Source: Lomentospora prolificans
Taxonomy: Eukaryota > Ascomycota > Sordariomycetes > Microascales > Microascaceae
Assembly: GCA_029532625.1 (NCBI GenBank)
Contig: JARFXM010000011.1
Coordinates: forward strand, 4,415,501 to 4,479,500
Reading direction: 5' to 3'
DNA: 64,000 bases
Shown: positions 9,409 through 20,441 of the stretch, piece after piece
How positions within the stretch are numbered: the stretch's first letter is position 1
Layout: every line of letters starts with the position of its first letter
Notes under the pieces: generated by a model
Told to the model about the DNA's origin: nothing
The model's database searches: none
Seen by the model: the letters and a program-made list of their open reading frames with translations, nothing else
Program-made: the position numbers and the translations under genes

Positions 9409-12400
9409 ATGGCGAGCTACACCGCGGGCTCACGCCCCGAGCGTGAACCCGTCAAGAGAGTCACGTCGACATCTACGACACGAACTGCCATGACACGGCG
9501 CACGAGTACGCGGCAAGGCATCCGCGCACCTAGTGTGACGACGACGCGACATACCAGTTCGCGATTGGGTGACCGTGGGGGAGCTGTTTCTCCTGCTGAA
9601 TCTTTGATGTCCACCGCTACTACTGCAGGGTCGAAGCGCAAAGAACGAGGCTACGAGTCCGAAAACGCGGGCGAGGAGACGTGCATCAATGTCTTCGTGA
9701 GGTGTCGCGGTAGGAATGAGAGGGAAGTCAAGGAGAACAGCAATGTTGTCTTGCGGACGGAAGGCATCAAAGGGAAACTTGTAGAGCTTTCTATGGGCCC
9801 TAATGCATTGAGCAACAAAACCTACAATTTTGACGGCGTGTTTTCACCAGCCGCCGACCAGAGCATTATTTTCGACGAAGTGGTCCGGCCAATTCTCGAC
9901 GAGGTGAGATACCGCAGCGGGGTATACTTCGTCCATGTAAGGTGCTAACGGATATCCGCTGTGTATAGATGTTGAAGGGATACAACTGCACTATTTTTGC
10001 GTATGGCCAGACCGGCACCGGCAAGACCTACACGATGTCTGGAGATATGTCCGAGACCCTTGGTATACTTTCTGATGCTGCAGGTATCATCCCGAGGGTC
10101 CTCCAGGCGTTATTCACCAAGCTTCACGTCGATGGCGGGGAAAATTGCGTCAAGGTGTCATTTATCGAGCTTTACAACGAAGAATTACGCGATCTTATCT
10201 CGGTGGAAGAGTCAGCTAAGCTCAAGATCTACGACGACACATCCAAAAAGGGTCATTCCGCCACCGTCGTACAGGGAATGGAAGAGAAGCACATTAACTC
10301 TGCTTCCGAAGGTATCAAGGTCCTCCAGGACGGAAGTCTAAAGCGTCAAGTAGCAGCGACCAAGTGCAACGACCTCAGCAGTAGGAGTCACACTGTCTTT
10401 ACAATTACTGCCTATGTCCGCATCAAGGGTGAAGATGGTAGCGAGGAGCTTGTGAGCGCGGGAAAACTCAACCTCGTTGATCTTGCGGGTAGCGAGAACA
10501 TCCAGAGGTCCGGTGCGGAAAATAAACGTGCGACAGAGGCTGGGCTAATCAATAAGAGTTTGCTTACCCTCGGAAGGGTGATCAATGCCCTTGTCGACCG
10601 CGGCCTACATATTCCCTACCGCGAGTCCAAATTGACGAGACTTTTGCAGGACTCACTTGGAGGACGCACAAAGACATGCATTGTCGCCACCATATCTCCA
10701 GCTAAGAGCAATCTTGAGGAGACCATCTCAACCCTCGACTACGCTTTCCGAGCCAAGAACATCCGCAACAGACCGCAGATAAACCAGCCGATCCATAAGA
10801 AGGCGCTCCTCCGAGACCTCGCCAATGAGATCGAGAAGCTCAAGACCGAACTCATCTGCCACCGCCAACGTAATGGTGTATACCTCACAAACGAGGCATA
10901 CGAAGAGATGTCGGCCGTGAGCGAGTCACGCCGCATTATGCTTGAAGAGCAAGCGGCTAAGATGGAGACCCTCGAGGCGAGCCTGCGCAACAAAACCCAA
11001 GAGCTACTGAACCTGACGGCAACTTTCATGGGTCTGAAGAAGGATCATGACGGTATTAAAAGTCAACTTGATGATACCAAGGAAATCCTAGACCAAACCG
11101 AACTTATCCTAGCAGCGACGCGCAAGTCTTTGGCAGAAGAAACACACCTCCGCAAAGCGCACCAAGAGACGGAAGAGAAACTCGTCGAAGTTGGTGGCAA
11201 ATTGCTCACAACTCTCGAGAAGACGGTCAGTGACGTCGATGGTCTTCACGCTAAGAACAGGCGCAAGTCGGATCTTCAAGCACTGAATCGGGGTACCTGG
11301 ACCGCCGCCCAGGCGCACGTTGAAGATGTCGCTTCTCTCGTTGAAGGCCGCGTCCTTGAGCTCCGGAACGAGCAATCCGAGAGGATTTCGAATGTGTCAA
11401 AGCGCATGAAAGGTTTCGTTGACGAGGAGTTTAAGCAACTCGCGACGACCCAGACATTCCTCGAAATGCAGTTGGCTGTGTTTGGCGAGTCTAAGAGGGA
11501 CTTGCTTGAGCGTGGGAACCGGTCGAAGGACGAGATGAATAAGGTGTTGGAGGAAATCAAGGTTGTGAGAGATGCGGTGAAAGAGAGGGTCGGAGAGAGC
11601 TTACAGGCTATCTCCGGCGCCGCGGAAAGAATCTCTGCGGATGTTCTAAGCGAGCTCGACGCCTTCCACAATCAGGTAAATAACGACGTGTTATTTTCTG
11701 GCCGACACACTTGTTAACTTTGTTCACAGCTGCACACTTCCTATAGCTCGCTAGGGAAAGAGTTCAAGTCCGTCTTTGAGGAGATGATGCGACACATCGC
11801 TTCCCAGAGGAGCGAAGCTGATCGACTCAGGCGTCAGCTCCAGGATGCCACCCGAACCATGATCGAGCAGAACGCAACTCTCTCGAGCCGCATTACGGAG
11901 GTCATTAACGAAGAACGCCAGCAGGCAGCGGAAGACCGACAAAACCTTTTGGCGCAGATTGGCACTCTCATCAACGCCCAGGCTGAAGTACAGGAGTCCA
12001 GGCTTGCAGAGAAGGCTGCGCTACTACAGAAGGACCTCACAGATGCCAATTCAACACTCGGAGGAAGTGTTGACAGGTACGGAGAATTAATGGACACATG
12101 GGATAAGAAGGAAGGCCAACTTTTGGACGATATCAAGTCGTCTAGAGACACGCTTAAGACGAAGCTTAAGGATGATTGGAATGTAAGAGAGTGTCACTGT
12201 TGGGAGCTATCGTCTATCAAGCCTTACGACTAACAGCGCATGCAGGTTGCCAATGGCCATAGCAGCTCGATCCAGGCTACGACGAAGTCTGTCCACGCCG
12301 AGACCGTCCGCATTGTTGATGCTCAAATATCCGACCTGGATGTCCAAATGCAAGCTCTTGATGACTTCGTTAATCGCGCTCGATCTGAGAACGCTCAGCA

Positions 12401-13136
12401 CCACGAAATGCAAACCGAGGCCGTTCAATCCCTTTCAGCTACTGTCGAGCAGTCGTACGAGAATATCGGAGCGCATTTCAGGACCAATCTTGAGCGCGTG
12501 AACACGATTGGAGAAGAGATGGAGTCCGAGACTAAGTTGGTACGTGAGGCACTGGAGCCTCTTGACGAGGAGGTGTGTCAACCTCTTGCTGAGCTACGTG
12601 AGGAGATTGGCGGCGCGGTTCTTAGGGAGTACGTACCTACGGGTGACACACCCGCAAAAGTCCAGTACTATTATCCCAGAGAAATTCCTCATACCGAGAA
12701 ACACGCTGTGTTGCTTGCTAAGATGGAGAATGCGCCCGAGGCAACGCCGTCTAGGGAGCGCGCCGGGCCTATTGTGTTGCCAGACCTTGGCGATATGGGC
12801 CCACCTCCCCGAATCCCCTCCCTATCATCTCCGTTGGCTAGAATCCCCACTATGGCGGCTTCGACAAGTGCTGTAGCCTGCAACAACGTGGCACAAGAGG
12901 AAAGGAATCCGATGAGCATGAGCCTCCGAGAAATCAATCCCAATGTGACGAGCAGCTTTGTCTTCGACCCGACCGCTAGTACCATCTCGTTTCCGGCGGA
13001 CAATATGACGCTACCCATGTTGAAGAGGAGCACACGGGGCAAGGGAAGAAAGAAGGCGGCGGAGCTAGAGGCGAGCAAGGAGAATGTGACGGTTGGCTTG
13101 GACATGCCTAGGAGGAAAAGCCCGAGGCTCAATTAA
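9409..13136 (+). CDS. bimC: Kinesin-5 (BimC/Eg5 family) mitotic motor
   Basis: Four exons: 9409-9903, 9969-11675, 11730-12182, 12246-13136, giving 1181 residues, the usual length for fungal BimC. Plus-end-directed tetrameric kinesin-5 motors slide antiparallel spindle microtubules to separate spindle poles. A basic Ser/Thr-rich head (residues 1-80) leads into the motor: CINVFVRCRGRNERE near 90, P-loop GQTGTGKTYTM near 180, switch I NDLSSRSHTVF near 300, switch II DLAGSENIQRSG near 340, and neck RAKNIRNRPQINQ near 427. Long coiled coils follow. The tail has the BimC box, PTGDTPAKVQYYYP near 1020, with a Cdk1-type Thr-Pro site. The end is basic (PRRKSPRLN). For intron 3, AG at 12245 is chosen over an AG directly after the CTAAC branch; the alternative would add R-M-Q in frame. 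Confidence 0.96.
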
Positions 13137-13615
13137 GGCAAGGGGGGGCACTGTTAGTACTGTTTACGATGTTCATATGCCTTTGACTTGGCGACTTGGC
13201 TTTACCGGGCTGGAGTATAGCTTAGACATGGGACCTTTTGATCGTTTCTGGTGTCTGGATGGTTATTCTTGGAGCTGAGGGTAGATTTATCTGGTGGGAT
13301 TTGGTATTATTCTTGATTCTTTGCGCATTCCGATACCCTCGCGGACCGTGGATTGGGGTTAGTAACAATTATAACCATGTATTACGTTTTAATATCTCTT
13401 AGCGCGAGTGAACGCAACTGGAATCGTGAGATCTCATTCTAAACTGTTATTTCAGGATCCGACGGCTCGTCGGGATGTGTTCTTAAAGACGGAAGTGCCA
13501 AGACCTACTCTAGAGAAATAGAGATCGCCCGAAGAGGTGGATATTGATGATAAGCAGTATTATATTGAAAGCCTGGAAGCAGAGAGGGGATAAAAAGGGG
13601 GAGAAAAAAAGAGAG
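13137..13615. other. Intergenic region between kinesin-5 and tRNA-Gly
   Basis: The region holds the kinesin 3' UTR. An A-rich run at about 13602-13609 reads as poly-T on the minus strand and is the likely Pol III stop of the tRNA. Nothing else is recognised. Confidence 0.5.
13600..13612 (-). terminator. Pol III poly-T terminator of tRNA-Gly
   Basis: On the minus strand the tRNA 3' end is followed within about eight bases by a run of seven T. Such a run is the standard RNA polymerase III termination signal. Confidence 0.65.
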
Positions 13616-13699
13616 TGGACTATCCCGGAATCGAACCGGGGGCTGGTCGAATCTATCGGAGGATGGCAACGACCAAGTTTACCACTAACCCAATAGTGC
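13616..13699 (-). tRNA. tRNA-Gly(GCC) with a 13-nt intron
   Basis: Read on the minus strand from 13699, all cloverleaf parts fit. The D arm is GGTT..AGTGGTA..AACT and the anticodon stem GGTCG pairs perfectly with CGACC. The loop reads TTGCCA, a 13-nt insert just after position 37, and a closing T, so the anticodon is GCC. The T arm is CCCGG-TTCGATT-CCGGG. Box A (TGGGTTAGTGG) and box B (GGTTCGATTCC) are both good. The acceptor stem GCACTAT/ATAGTCC pairs except for a C2-C71 mismatch. A run of seven T follows a few bases after the 3' end, as expected of a Pol III terminator. The intact promoter boxes argue for an expressed gene; the mismatch leaves some doubt that it is fully functional. Confidence 0.8.
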
Positions 13700-14081
13700 T
13701 CATATTTGATGGTATCGTGACTCGGATTGACGTTACATAAGCGATTCTCGCCAAATGGTGCAAATCTAGAGGGCGAGGAAACCCACGCCTGAGTGCTCTA
13801 TTTTCGCTATGTTGTTTTATTTCGTTATATTTCGTCTTGGTCTATCTGTTTGGGTCAGCGTCGCAGGCTAGAAAAGTTGCGATAGGCTGCTAAACCTTAT
13901 ATCACCGCCTAATAGCGACTCGGAGTACCACTGTGGGCCATGGAGCTCTGATTTTCACAAACCTACAGCTCGCACCCGATTGCCACCGCTATGGTTGGAT
14001 GTTTTTCAAATATACTGCTATCTCGAATAGGCCATTGAACGTACCTCATCTTATAGGTATTCACCAGCCGGGTCTTGCCAG
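13700..14081. other. Upstream region of the Rrn9-like gene
   Basis: Non-coding stretch between the tRNA 5' end and the next plus-strand start, presumably promoter and 5' UTR. No motif is called. Confidence 0.4.
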
Positions 14082-16019
14082 ATGGATTCTCCTACCCAAT
14101 TCACAATTCGGGACGAGTGGGACAGGACTACCGAATCCATCAACTCCGAATTCTCGGATGAGCTCTACAACAGCCGTCCCAACCGTTGGAACGGTTCCAA
14201 GGCATCATGGCGGGATCGTAATAAAGAGGAGCGCGAGGTCTACGGAGGTCTCGAAAAGCTACGTCGTTCGGACTTGGCCGTTCATCTCTACAATGCGTTT
14301 GCGCTTAAGAATGGCCCGCGGATGAGAATAGGACCTGCCGGAGAGTTGGTCAGTCTCCTCCCCCCCTTCCCAAGGTTCTCTGTAAAAAGCCGCATCTATT
14401 GACTCAGGATTTAGGAAGGTTATGAGAACGACCCGGGGAAATGGGTACCGCCCCGAGCCTGGACTGCGTGGCCCATGAGTGTGGATCACGTTCCCAAGGA
14501 TGATTTCATGCCAATGCAGCCTCTAGACGAGGATAGCGCGCTAACATTTCGCAAAATGGAGAGGATGTTTCCGCGGACGGCGCTGGCTGATGAGATTGAG
14601 GCTTCAATTCTCAAGGAGGCAAAGGAGAGGTTCTTCCGGCGTGAAGAGGATGTCCCGGTAGAGGGACAAGAGAGCAGCTCTGATGAGGAACGCATATCGG
14701 AGGCGGAGGCGGACGAGGACGAGGAGATAGATAGCAAAGACCAGCTTGACGCAAGCGACAAAGCCCCAAGCAAGAGCAGGGAAGCAACTCCCGAATTGAT
14801 TGGCGTGATGTCCGCTGATGATGAAGTCTCAAACGCTATTCTACGCCCCTCAGTCGGAGACATAATTGGAAAATTGGAGAAGACGCTCCTAGCTCTCCAC
14901 AATATGATGGTGGCGACTATTCAATCCGTTGATGATCGTGATGATGGGGAAGATAGTGAGGACGGAGACGAAACACGAGGGACAAGGCATGGGCCTAGAG
15001 CACGGAGGTCAATATCCCGTTCGCCCAAGAAACGGCGGAGAGCTCCCAGCGAGCCCAGCTCTATTGATACCGAAGAGCTAGACAACAGTCGCCACGGTTC
15101 ACCACAAAAGAAACTCAAGCCATCGAGATTACAGCTTCACTATCTCGACACTCTAATATCCGAGAAAGAACTACGCAGAAGCTCGTTGTCCCCATCACCA
15201 TCACCAATGAAAAGGCAATACGGCACGGATACTCCAAGGTCACCATCGAAACGACCAGAGGACACACTACGAAAGCAGGAAGACCGCTTGTTGAGTCTGG
15301 TGCCGCGCGATTGGCGCGCAGTTCTTGGCGCGGCCTCCATGGCGGGCTTCTCACCTGCCGTAATGGCGCGTGCGACACAGCGCTGCGCGTCGCTTTTCAA
15401 GGAAGAGGCTAACTTGAATACCCTCGTGGATCACACCTCAGAAAAGGACATGAAGGATTCGATCAAACCTTGCTCGAATTTCTCTCTCTCTGACGGAGAA
15501 GCAGATAACGATAAAGAACTGGCAGAAGTCCTCCGTCTCAGGCTTCAGGGTCGCGAGTTCCTTCGAAGCCAGGACCAACTCCAATCCGCCACCTTGTCTC
15601 ACCAAAAGCTCCGAGCACGCAGCCAAACTCCCGCAACGCCGAATAAAGGCACACCGGGGGCCACCACTCCACTGTCGGCACGGTCTAGGTCCCGCTCGCG
15701 TTCGGCTACACCCCATCTGGTCTGTCCCTACCGGACATGTCCGTGGTCCGTCACACCCTTTTCTAAGCGGAGCAATCTACAGCGACATATCGAAAAGGTG
15801 CACGGGGGGCAAGCTGGGGGGTTTGAAGAGGTGGATTCTGAGGATGAAATGGACGGGGGCGTGCATGTGGATGGCTTCTTGAAGGGTATTCGGATCCGGA
15901 AGGGATGGAGGGGGGAGGATCATAGGGACGAAGAGAGAGGAAGGAAACCGAGGGTTGGGCGACGGGGAAGGAAGGGCCAGGAGGAGATGGATGATGATGA
16001 GAGAGAGGACTATACGTGA
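14082..16019 (+). CDS. Rrn9-like RNA polymerase I initiation factor with C-terminal C2H2 finger
   Basis: Two exons, 14082-14348 and 14415-16019, across a 66-nt intron (donor GTCAGT, acceptor TTTAG), give 623 residues. The joined N-terminal region contains SRPNRWNGSKASWRDR.., L.RSDLAVHLYNAFALK and, after the splice, KWVPPRAWTAWPM..VP, the pattern I know from the Rrn9 domain. Rrn9 is part of the upstream activating factor for Pol I at rDNA. The middle is acidic and Ser-rich with an SR-like stretch (SARSRSRSRSATP). Near residues 520-550 a C2H2 finger is visible: CPYRTC...FSKRSNLQRHIEKVH. The last 60 residues are very basic and acidic by turns. The family call rests on remembered motif shape. The alternative is a lineage-specific zinc-finger protein. 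Confidence 0.72.
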
Positions 16020-16376
16020 ACTATGGTGGAGGTAGATTTCGAGAAGAATGGATGTGGCCTTGACCCACGAAAATATTGCGACGATCTTTAAACAGCCCAA
16101 TTAAGTGAAGGACCCGTAACTAAAACTATCCTTACTCGCTCGCTAGAACCAACTTGACAGCCTCGGCAGGTCCGCGTGAAGCAAACGGGTTGACGCTTCA
16201 GTTTGGATTTGGTAAGCCCAGTTATTTTTATGCATCTTCTTCAAACATCACGATCCAACCGGATAACTTGAAAAATGACTCCGAATTGAACGCCGTTTCT
16301 ACATGTTACTAACACGCGAAGCAAAGTAGAAAAAGAACAGTACAACTGACACACCAATACTTTCTACATCACCATT
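16020..16376. other. Convergent spacer between Rrn9-like gene and NOP7
   Basis: Both neighbouring genes end here, so the spacer holds two 3' UTRs. Nothing else is visible. Confidence 0.5.
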
Positions 16377-18356
16377 TTACGACCTCCTCCCTTTGGCCTT
16401 TTCCTTTTCCAACTTTCTCCTCTTCGCCATCAACTTGAGATCCTCCTCGCTCTTCTGGTTATTGCTATACTGCATCTTTTCAAACAACTTTCTCTTCCTC
16501 TTGCTCAGCATACCCTTGGCCCTCTCGAGTTCCTCCTCCTCCTCGCGCGCCTTCTTAGCGAGAGCCTTGCGCTTGTCGGCCTTGGCCTTGGCTTCGGGCT
16601 TGTCGACCGAGCCGGCCTTGAGGTTCTTTCCCGAGAGCTCGGCCTCGATCTCGAGACGCCGTTTCTTGTCGTCTTCTTCGTCTTCGTCCTCGTCCATCTG
16701 GCCCTCGGAGGCGACGCCGTCGGCCTCGTCTTCGTCGGCGGAGAAGCCACCAAAGGCGCTACCTTCATCGCCATCAACCTCCATGCCGTTCTCACCGGCC
16801 TCCTCACCTGCCTCGGAATCGCTCTCCATCTCGAGCTCGGCACCCTCGGGAAGCTGCTCGTCGAGCGGTCGAGTAGGGTCGTACCTACCGGGCATGCTCT
16901 TCGCGAAGGGACTAAGATGGGGCGGTAGAGCAGCACCAGGGGCGTAGAGATCGGGTCGCTGGAGCTCCTCCTCGTTGACACTATCCCAGACCCACTGGGG
17001 CTGGACGTATATCCGTCCTGGCACTCTTTGGTTCGCGCCGATTCTTTGTACGGTCTGATTGTCTTCGGCCTCGGTCTCCGTTACCTGGACGGGGGGGCGA
17101 TCGACAATCTGGTGTGTGATGGAGGGATCCAACTCATTGGTGGTGTAGGCACCACTACCGAGAACAGCATCCCAGCCTATCCTCTTGCAGCCAAAGGCTC
17201 GAAGGATGAATTCCAGAGAGGCACGGGGAGTTTCACGGGAGAGGAAGAATGTACAGTTGGCGAAGAGGTTGGCGGGATCGTTGTTGTTGTATTCGGGCTG
17301 GGGAAGGACGTCACCACCAGGGGCAGCGGGTTCGAACTTGTCAAGAGCATCGGAGGTCTCCTCGGCCTCAACTTGGACGAGAGCTTTGCTGGTATCCTCT
17401 CCGTCCTTGGAGGGAGCGGCCTCGAGCTCCTTCACAATCTTGTTGACGGTGGCTTGGATTTTGGGGTTCGGCTGGTGCTCGGAGGCCCCATTGGTTAGTT
17501 TCTTGGGTTCCTTGTCGTCGGTAACGGCATTGCCCTCGAGCGTGAAGGCAGCGAGCTCGGCAGCTTCGTCGTCCTTTGACTGGTCGAACTTGGGAGGGTA
17601 CTTGAGTCCGAGCGACGTGTAGAGCCTGAAGTTGACGAAGCCAAGGAGAGTCATGTAAAACTCGACAAAGGTGCCCATGATGCGGAAGTCGATATCGCCA
17701 GCCAGGTTCTGCTTAAACTTATAGGGCACAATCCACATGATATCCTCGCCTTGAATATTTGCCTGGTAGTATATGCCCTTGATGGAAAGGAAAGACTTCC
17801 TGAGAGTCTGAGACTCGATCAGGTAATGCTGAAACTCGAGGCAGAGGCGCTCGCAACGGGCGATCATCTTGGCGGGTACGGAGGAAGTCGAAGGGAGGTT
17901 GGCGAAGAGGAAAAGCATGGACAAGCAGTCGTCCAAGTCGCGGAGGGCATCGACAAAGGTGGGATATCTCTCTCGAATGACGTGATCCAGAGTGTAATGC
18001 GGCTTGCCCGTCTTCTCGGGGCGCGCAGCATTGGTCTCCAACCTCTTTGCATCGCCAAAGTCACCTCGGCCGAGCGCCCTGGAGATCTTCTTTTCAAGCG
18101 CCTTCTGATCACGGAATTTCTGAAGGATTGGCTCATGGAGAAGGTACTGAATATCCTTAGTGTAGTAAAAGGTGGTCGACTCTGTCGCAGACTTGTTCGC
18201 TTTCCGGCGGTTTCGAGGCTCTCTGGGATAGATACCCTTCCAGATGCAAAGCTTGCGGAAATCTTGCAGACTCAACTGCAGCTTGCGGATGGCCTGGTTT
18301 CGGGTAATGTAGTTTTTGGCCGCGCCGGCCTGGCCCTTCTTCTTCATTCGCGGCAT
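16377..18356 (-). CDS. NOP7: Pescadillo homolog, ribosome biogenesis factor
   Basis: A single-exon gene of 659 residues. The start is set at 18356 (MPRMKKKGQAGAAKNYITR), matching pescadillo N-termini; the open frame extends eight codons further only through a TTG. Nop7 joins Erb1 and Ytm1 (PeBoW complex) in the nucleolus for 27S pre-rRNA processing and 60S assembly. The pescadillo N-terminal domain (AIRKLQLSLQDFRKLCIWKGIYPREP and onward) spans about 1-270. A BRCT domain covers about 350-480 (LFANCTFFLSRETPRASLEFIL..., closing at QPQWVWDSVN). A long acidic then Lys/Arg-rich coiled-coil tail follows, ending KGRRS. It is divergent from GAB1/PIG-U with 586 bp between starts. Lack of introns contrasts with most neighbours. 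Confidence 0.96.
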   Translation of the reverse strand: MPRMKKKGQAGAAKNYITRNQAIRKLQLSLQDFRKLCIWKGIYPREPRNRRKANKSATESTTFYYTKDIQYLLHEPILQKFRDQKALEKKISRALGRGDFGDAKRLETNAARPEKTGKPHYTLDHVIRERYPTFVDALRDLDDCLSMLFLFANLPSTSSVPAKMIARCERLCLEFQHYLIESQTLRKSFLSIKGIYYQANIQGEDIMWIVPYKFKQNLAGDIDFRIMGTFVEFYMTLLGFVNFRLYTSLGLKYPPKFDQSKDDEAAELAAFTLEGNAVTDDKEPKKLTNGASEHQPNPKIQATVNKIVKELEAAPSKDGEDTSKALVQVEAEETSDALDKFEPAAPGGDVLPQPEYNNNDPANLFANCTFFLSRETPRASLEFILRAFGCKRIGWDAVLGSGAYTTNELDPSITHQIVDRPPVQVTETEAEDNQTVQRIGANQRVPGRIYVQPQWVWDSVNEEELQRPDLYAPGAALPPHLSPFAKSMPGRYDPTRPLDEQLPEGAELEMESDSEAGEEAGENGMEVDGDEGSAFGGFSADEDEADGVASEGQMDEDEDEEDDKKRRLEIEAELSGKNLKAGSVDKPEAKAKADKRKALAKKAREEEEELERAKGMLSKRKRKLFEKMQYSNNQKSEEDLKLMAKRRKLEKEKAKGRRS

Positions 18357-18942
18357 TGTGAAGGTTTGAAGCGGTTCCAATGGCTAAAGAACGGCTACTG
18401 TTCTTGGTTGACAAGAGCAGAGACTGCCCTTCTTTTGATAGTGGGGTTGGGGCCTTTTCTTTTTTTTTCCCTGTTGACTTTTTGCTTTCTACTTTTTTTT
18501 TCTTTCTGCCGGATCTGACCGCTTGCCCAGCAGAATGGCTGGATGCGGATAGTGGGGACGTCAGGGATTTATTCTCTGTGATTGGCTGGAATCCCAGACC
18601 GCCTGGTTCAGTGCACCAATGCGGCTCTGAAGGCGAATCATAATTAGCGCTGTCCACAAAACCAACACAGCCTTGAAGGACAGACAGCCAGCATTATTCC
18701 ATGGCGGTCCATGCACCAGGATGGGACCCACCATCCTGGATTGTCAGCTGGCGCAGCTGCTGAGTCTCAGTGCAATTCCAGCAGGGTGCAGCGGGCAAGG
18801 CCCCATGCGGGACAGCTGTCCTTGTCCGCCCTACCTGGTTCACCCAACTTCGCGATCGCAAGCTTAAACCCGTCCCGCATTCGCTTCAAGATCTATCCCT
18901 TCTACCCTGGCCATGGACTGAGGTTGTCCAAACACCAGTACC
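18357..18942. promoter_or_regulatory. Shared divergent promoter region of NOP7 and GAB1
   Basis: The two ATGs face away from each other across 586 bp, so both promoters and 5' UTRs must lie here. Two pyrimidine tracts occur on the plus strand (about 18460-18475 and 18492-18507). No core element is called. Confidence 0.6.
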
Positions 18943-20386
18943 ATGTCTTTCGGGGTAAGGAAACAGACCCTTTACGTCGCTGCCGCCTCCATCCGGCTTC
19001 TACTCTTCGTTGCTTTCCCGAGCCTTGCCGACCTCTTAACGGCGCGCGTCGAGGTCTCGACCCCCGTCACAAGCTTCAAGAGATGTACGTGAACTGCATA
19101 CGCCCCGACTTTCGTCGTTGTCCGCCATACATGGGAGAGCGTTGGCTTCTCTGCGGTCACCTGTGTATTCGCGAATTGGCCTGCTAACACAGCTCTGTCT
19201 CTCAGTACAAGAAGGCCTCTACCTCTACAACCACAACGTCTCTCCTTACAATGGCGGCGTCTTCCACCAGGCACCCCTCCTCCTGCCCGTATTTTCGCTC
19301 CTTCCCGACAACAGGACACTCCCCATAGTTACCTTTCTGCTATATATAGCGCTGGACATCCTCACGGCCGATGCGCTGTCCGAGATTGCCGATTCTGGTG
19401 AGGCCGGAAGCTCGCGGCTCTTCACCTCACCCCGCAGGGAGAAGAAATGGAATGGCGTGCTGATCGCGGCTGCGTAAGCTTGCGTCGTCAATGAAACTGC
19501 TTGGGACTATATAGGCTAACTGGCCTCTAGCTATCTTTTTAACCCCTTCACTATAGCGACGTGTCTCGGCCGATCCACAAGCGTGTTCACGTCGTTCTTG
19601 ATTGTCTCCGCCATCTCGAAGGCCATTCAGGGCAGAGCTTTAACGTCTATGGTCGCGATATCTTTTGCGTCCTATCTATCAATGTACCCTCTACTTCTTG
19701 TGCCGCCCCTGATGCTCCTCGCTTTCGACCGACAGCCCGCCTCTCGCCAAGCTGTACCCGCCAAGTTCTACACGACGAGTGCCGCCGTGGTCGCAGGAAC
19801 CGTCAGCTTCCTCCTATTCCTCTCGTTCCTTTTCAGCGGCGGCTCGTGGGAGTACCTGTGGAGCACTTACGGCATCCAGCTCACCCTGACCGACCTGACA
19901 CCCAACGTCGGTCTCTGGTGGTACTTCTTCATCGAGATGTTTGATTCCTTCCGCGCCTTCTTCCTCGGCGTTTTCTGGCTCCACCTCTCATCCTACGTCG
20001 CAGGTCTCTCCATCCGCATCCGCACGCAGCCTCTGGCCGTGCTCACTATTCTCCTCGGCATCTTTTCCATCTTCAAGCCCTACCCCTCTATTGCCGACAT
20101 CAGCCTTTTCATCGGATTCATGCCACTGTTTAAGCACGTCTGGCCTCTGATGAGGTACTCCTTCGTCGGCACCTCAACTGTGATGTACGCCACTTGCCTA
20201 GGCCCTGCGTTTTACCACCTCTGGATCTACGCAGGAAGCGGCAACGCCAACTTCTTTTACGCCATCACACTTGTATGGAGTCTCGGCCAGAGCTTGCTTC
20301 TGTCGGACCTCGCGTTTGCTGTGCTCCGCGATGAGTGGGAGGTCGAGAGGCCGGACATGGTGGGCAAGGAAATTCGCCAGATTTAG
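18943..20386 (+). CDS. GAB1: GPI transamidase subunit PIG-U/Gab1
   Basis: Three exons: 18943-19084, 19206-19473 and 19531-20386, giving 421 residues, close to the family length. PIG-U is a polytopic ER protein of the GPI transamidase that attaches GPI anchors to proteins. The splices rebuild the conserved run SFKRLQEGLYLYNHNVSPYN and GGVFHQAPLLLP, and the later block AYLFNPFTIATCLGRST. Many hydrophobic helices follow (YLSMYPLLLVPPLMLLAF, SFLLFLSFLF, FWLHLSSYV). The region FKPYPSIADISLFIGFMPLF near residue 330 is typical. The first intron is 121 nt, the second 57 nt. It shares a promoter region with NOP7. Confidence 0.95.
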
Positions 20387-20395
20387 GAGTAGTGA

Positions 20396-20441
20396 TTCTC
20401 GTATGAAGAGGTATGGCCTTCTCGTATGAACAGGTATGGCC
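20396..20441. repeat. 23-bp direct tandem repeat, two copies
   Basis: Two abutting units of 23 bp beginning TTCTCGTATGAA and ending AGGTATGGCC differ at one base (G or C at unit position 13). They sit 10 bp after the GAB1 stop, in its 3' UTR. Confidence 0.85.
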
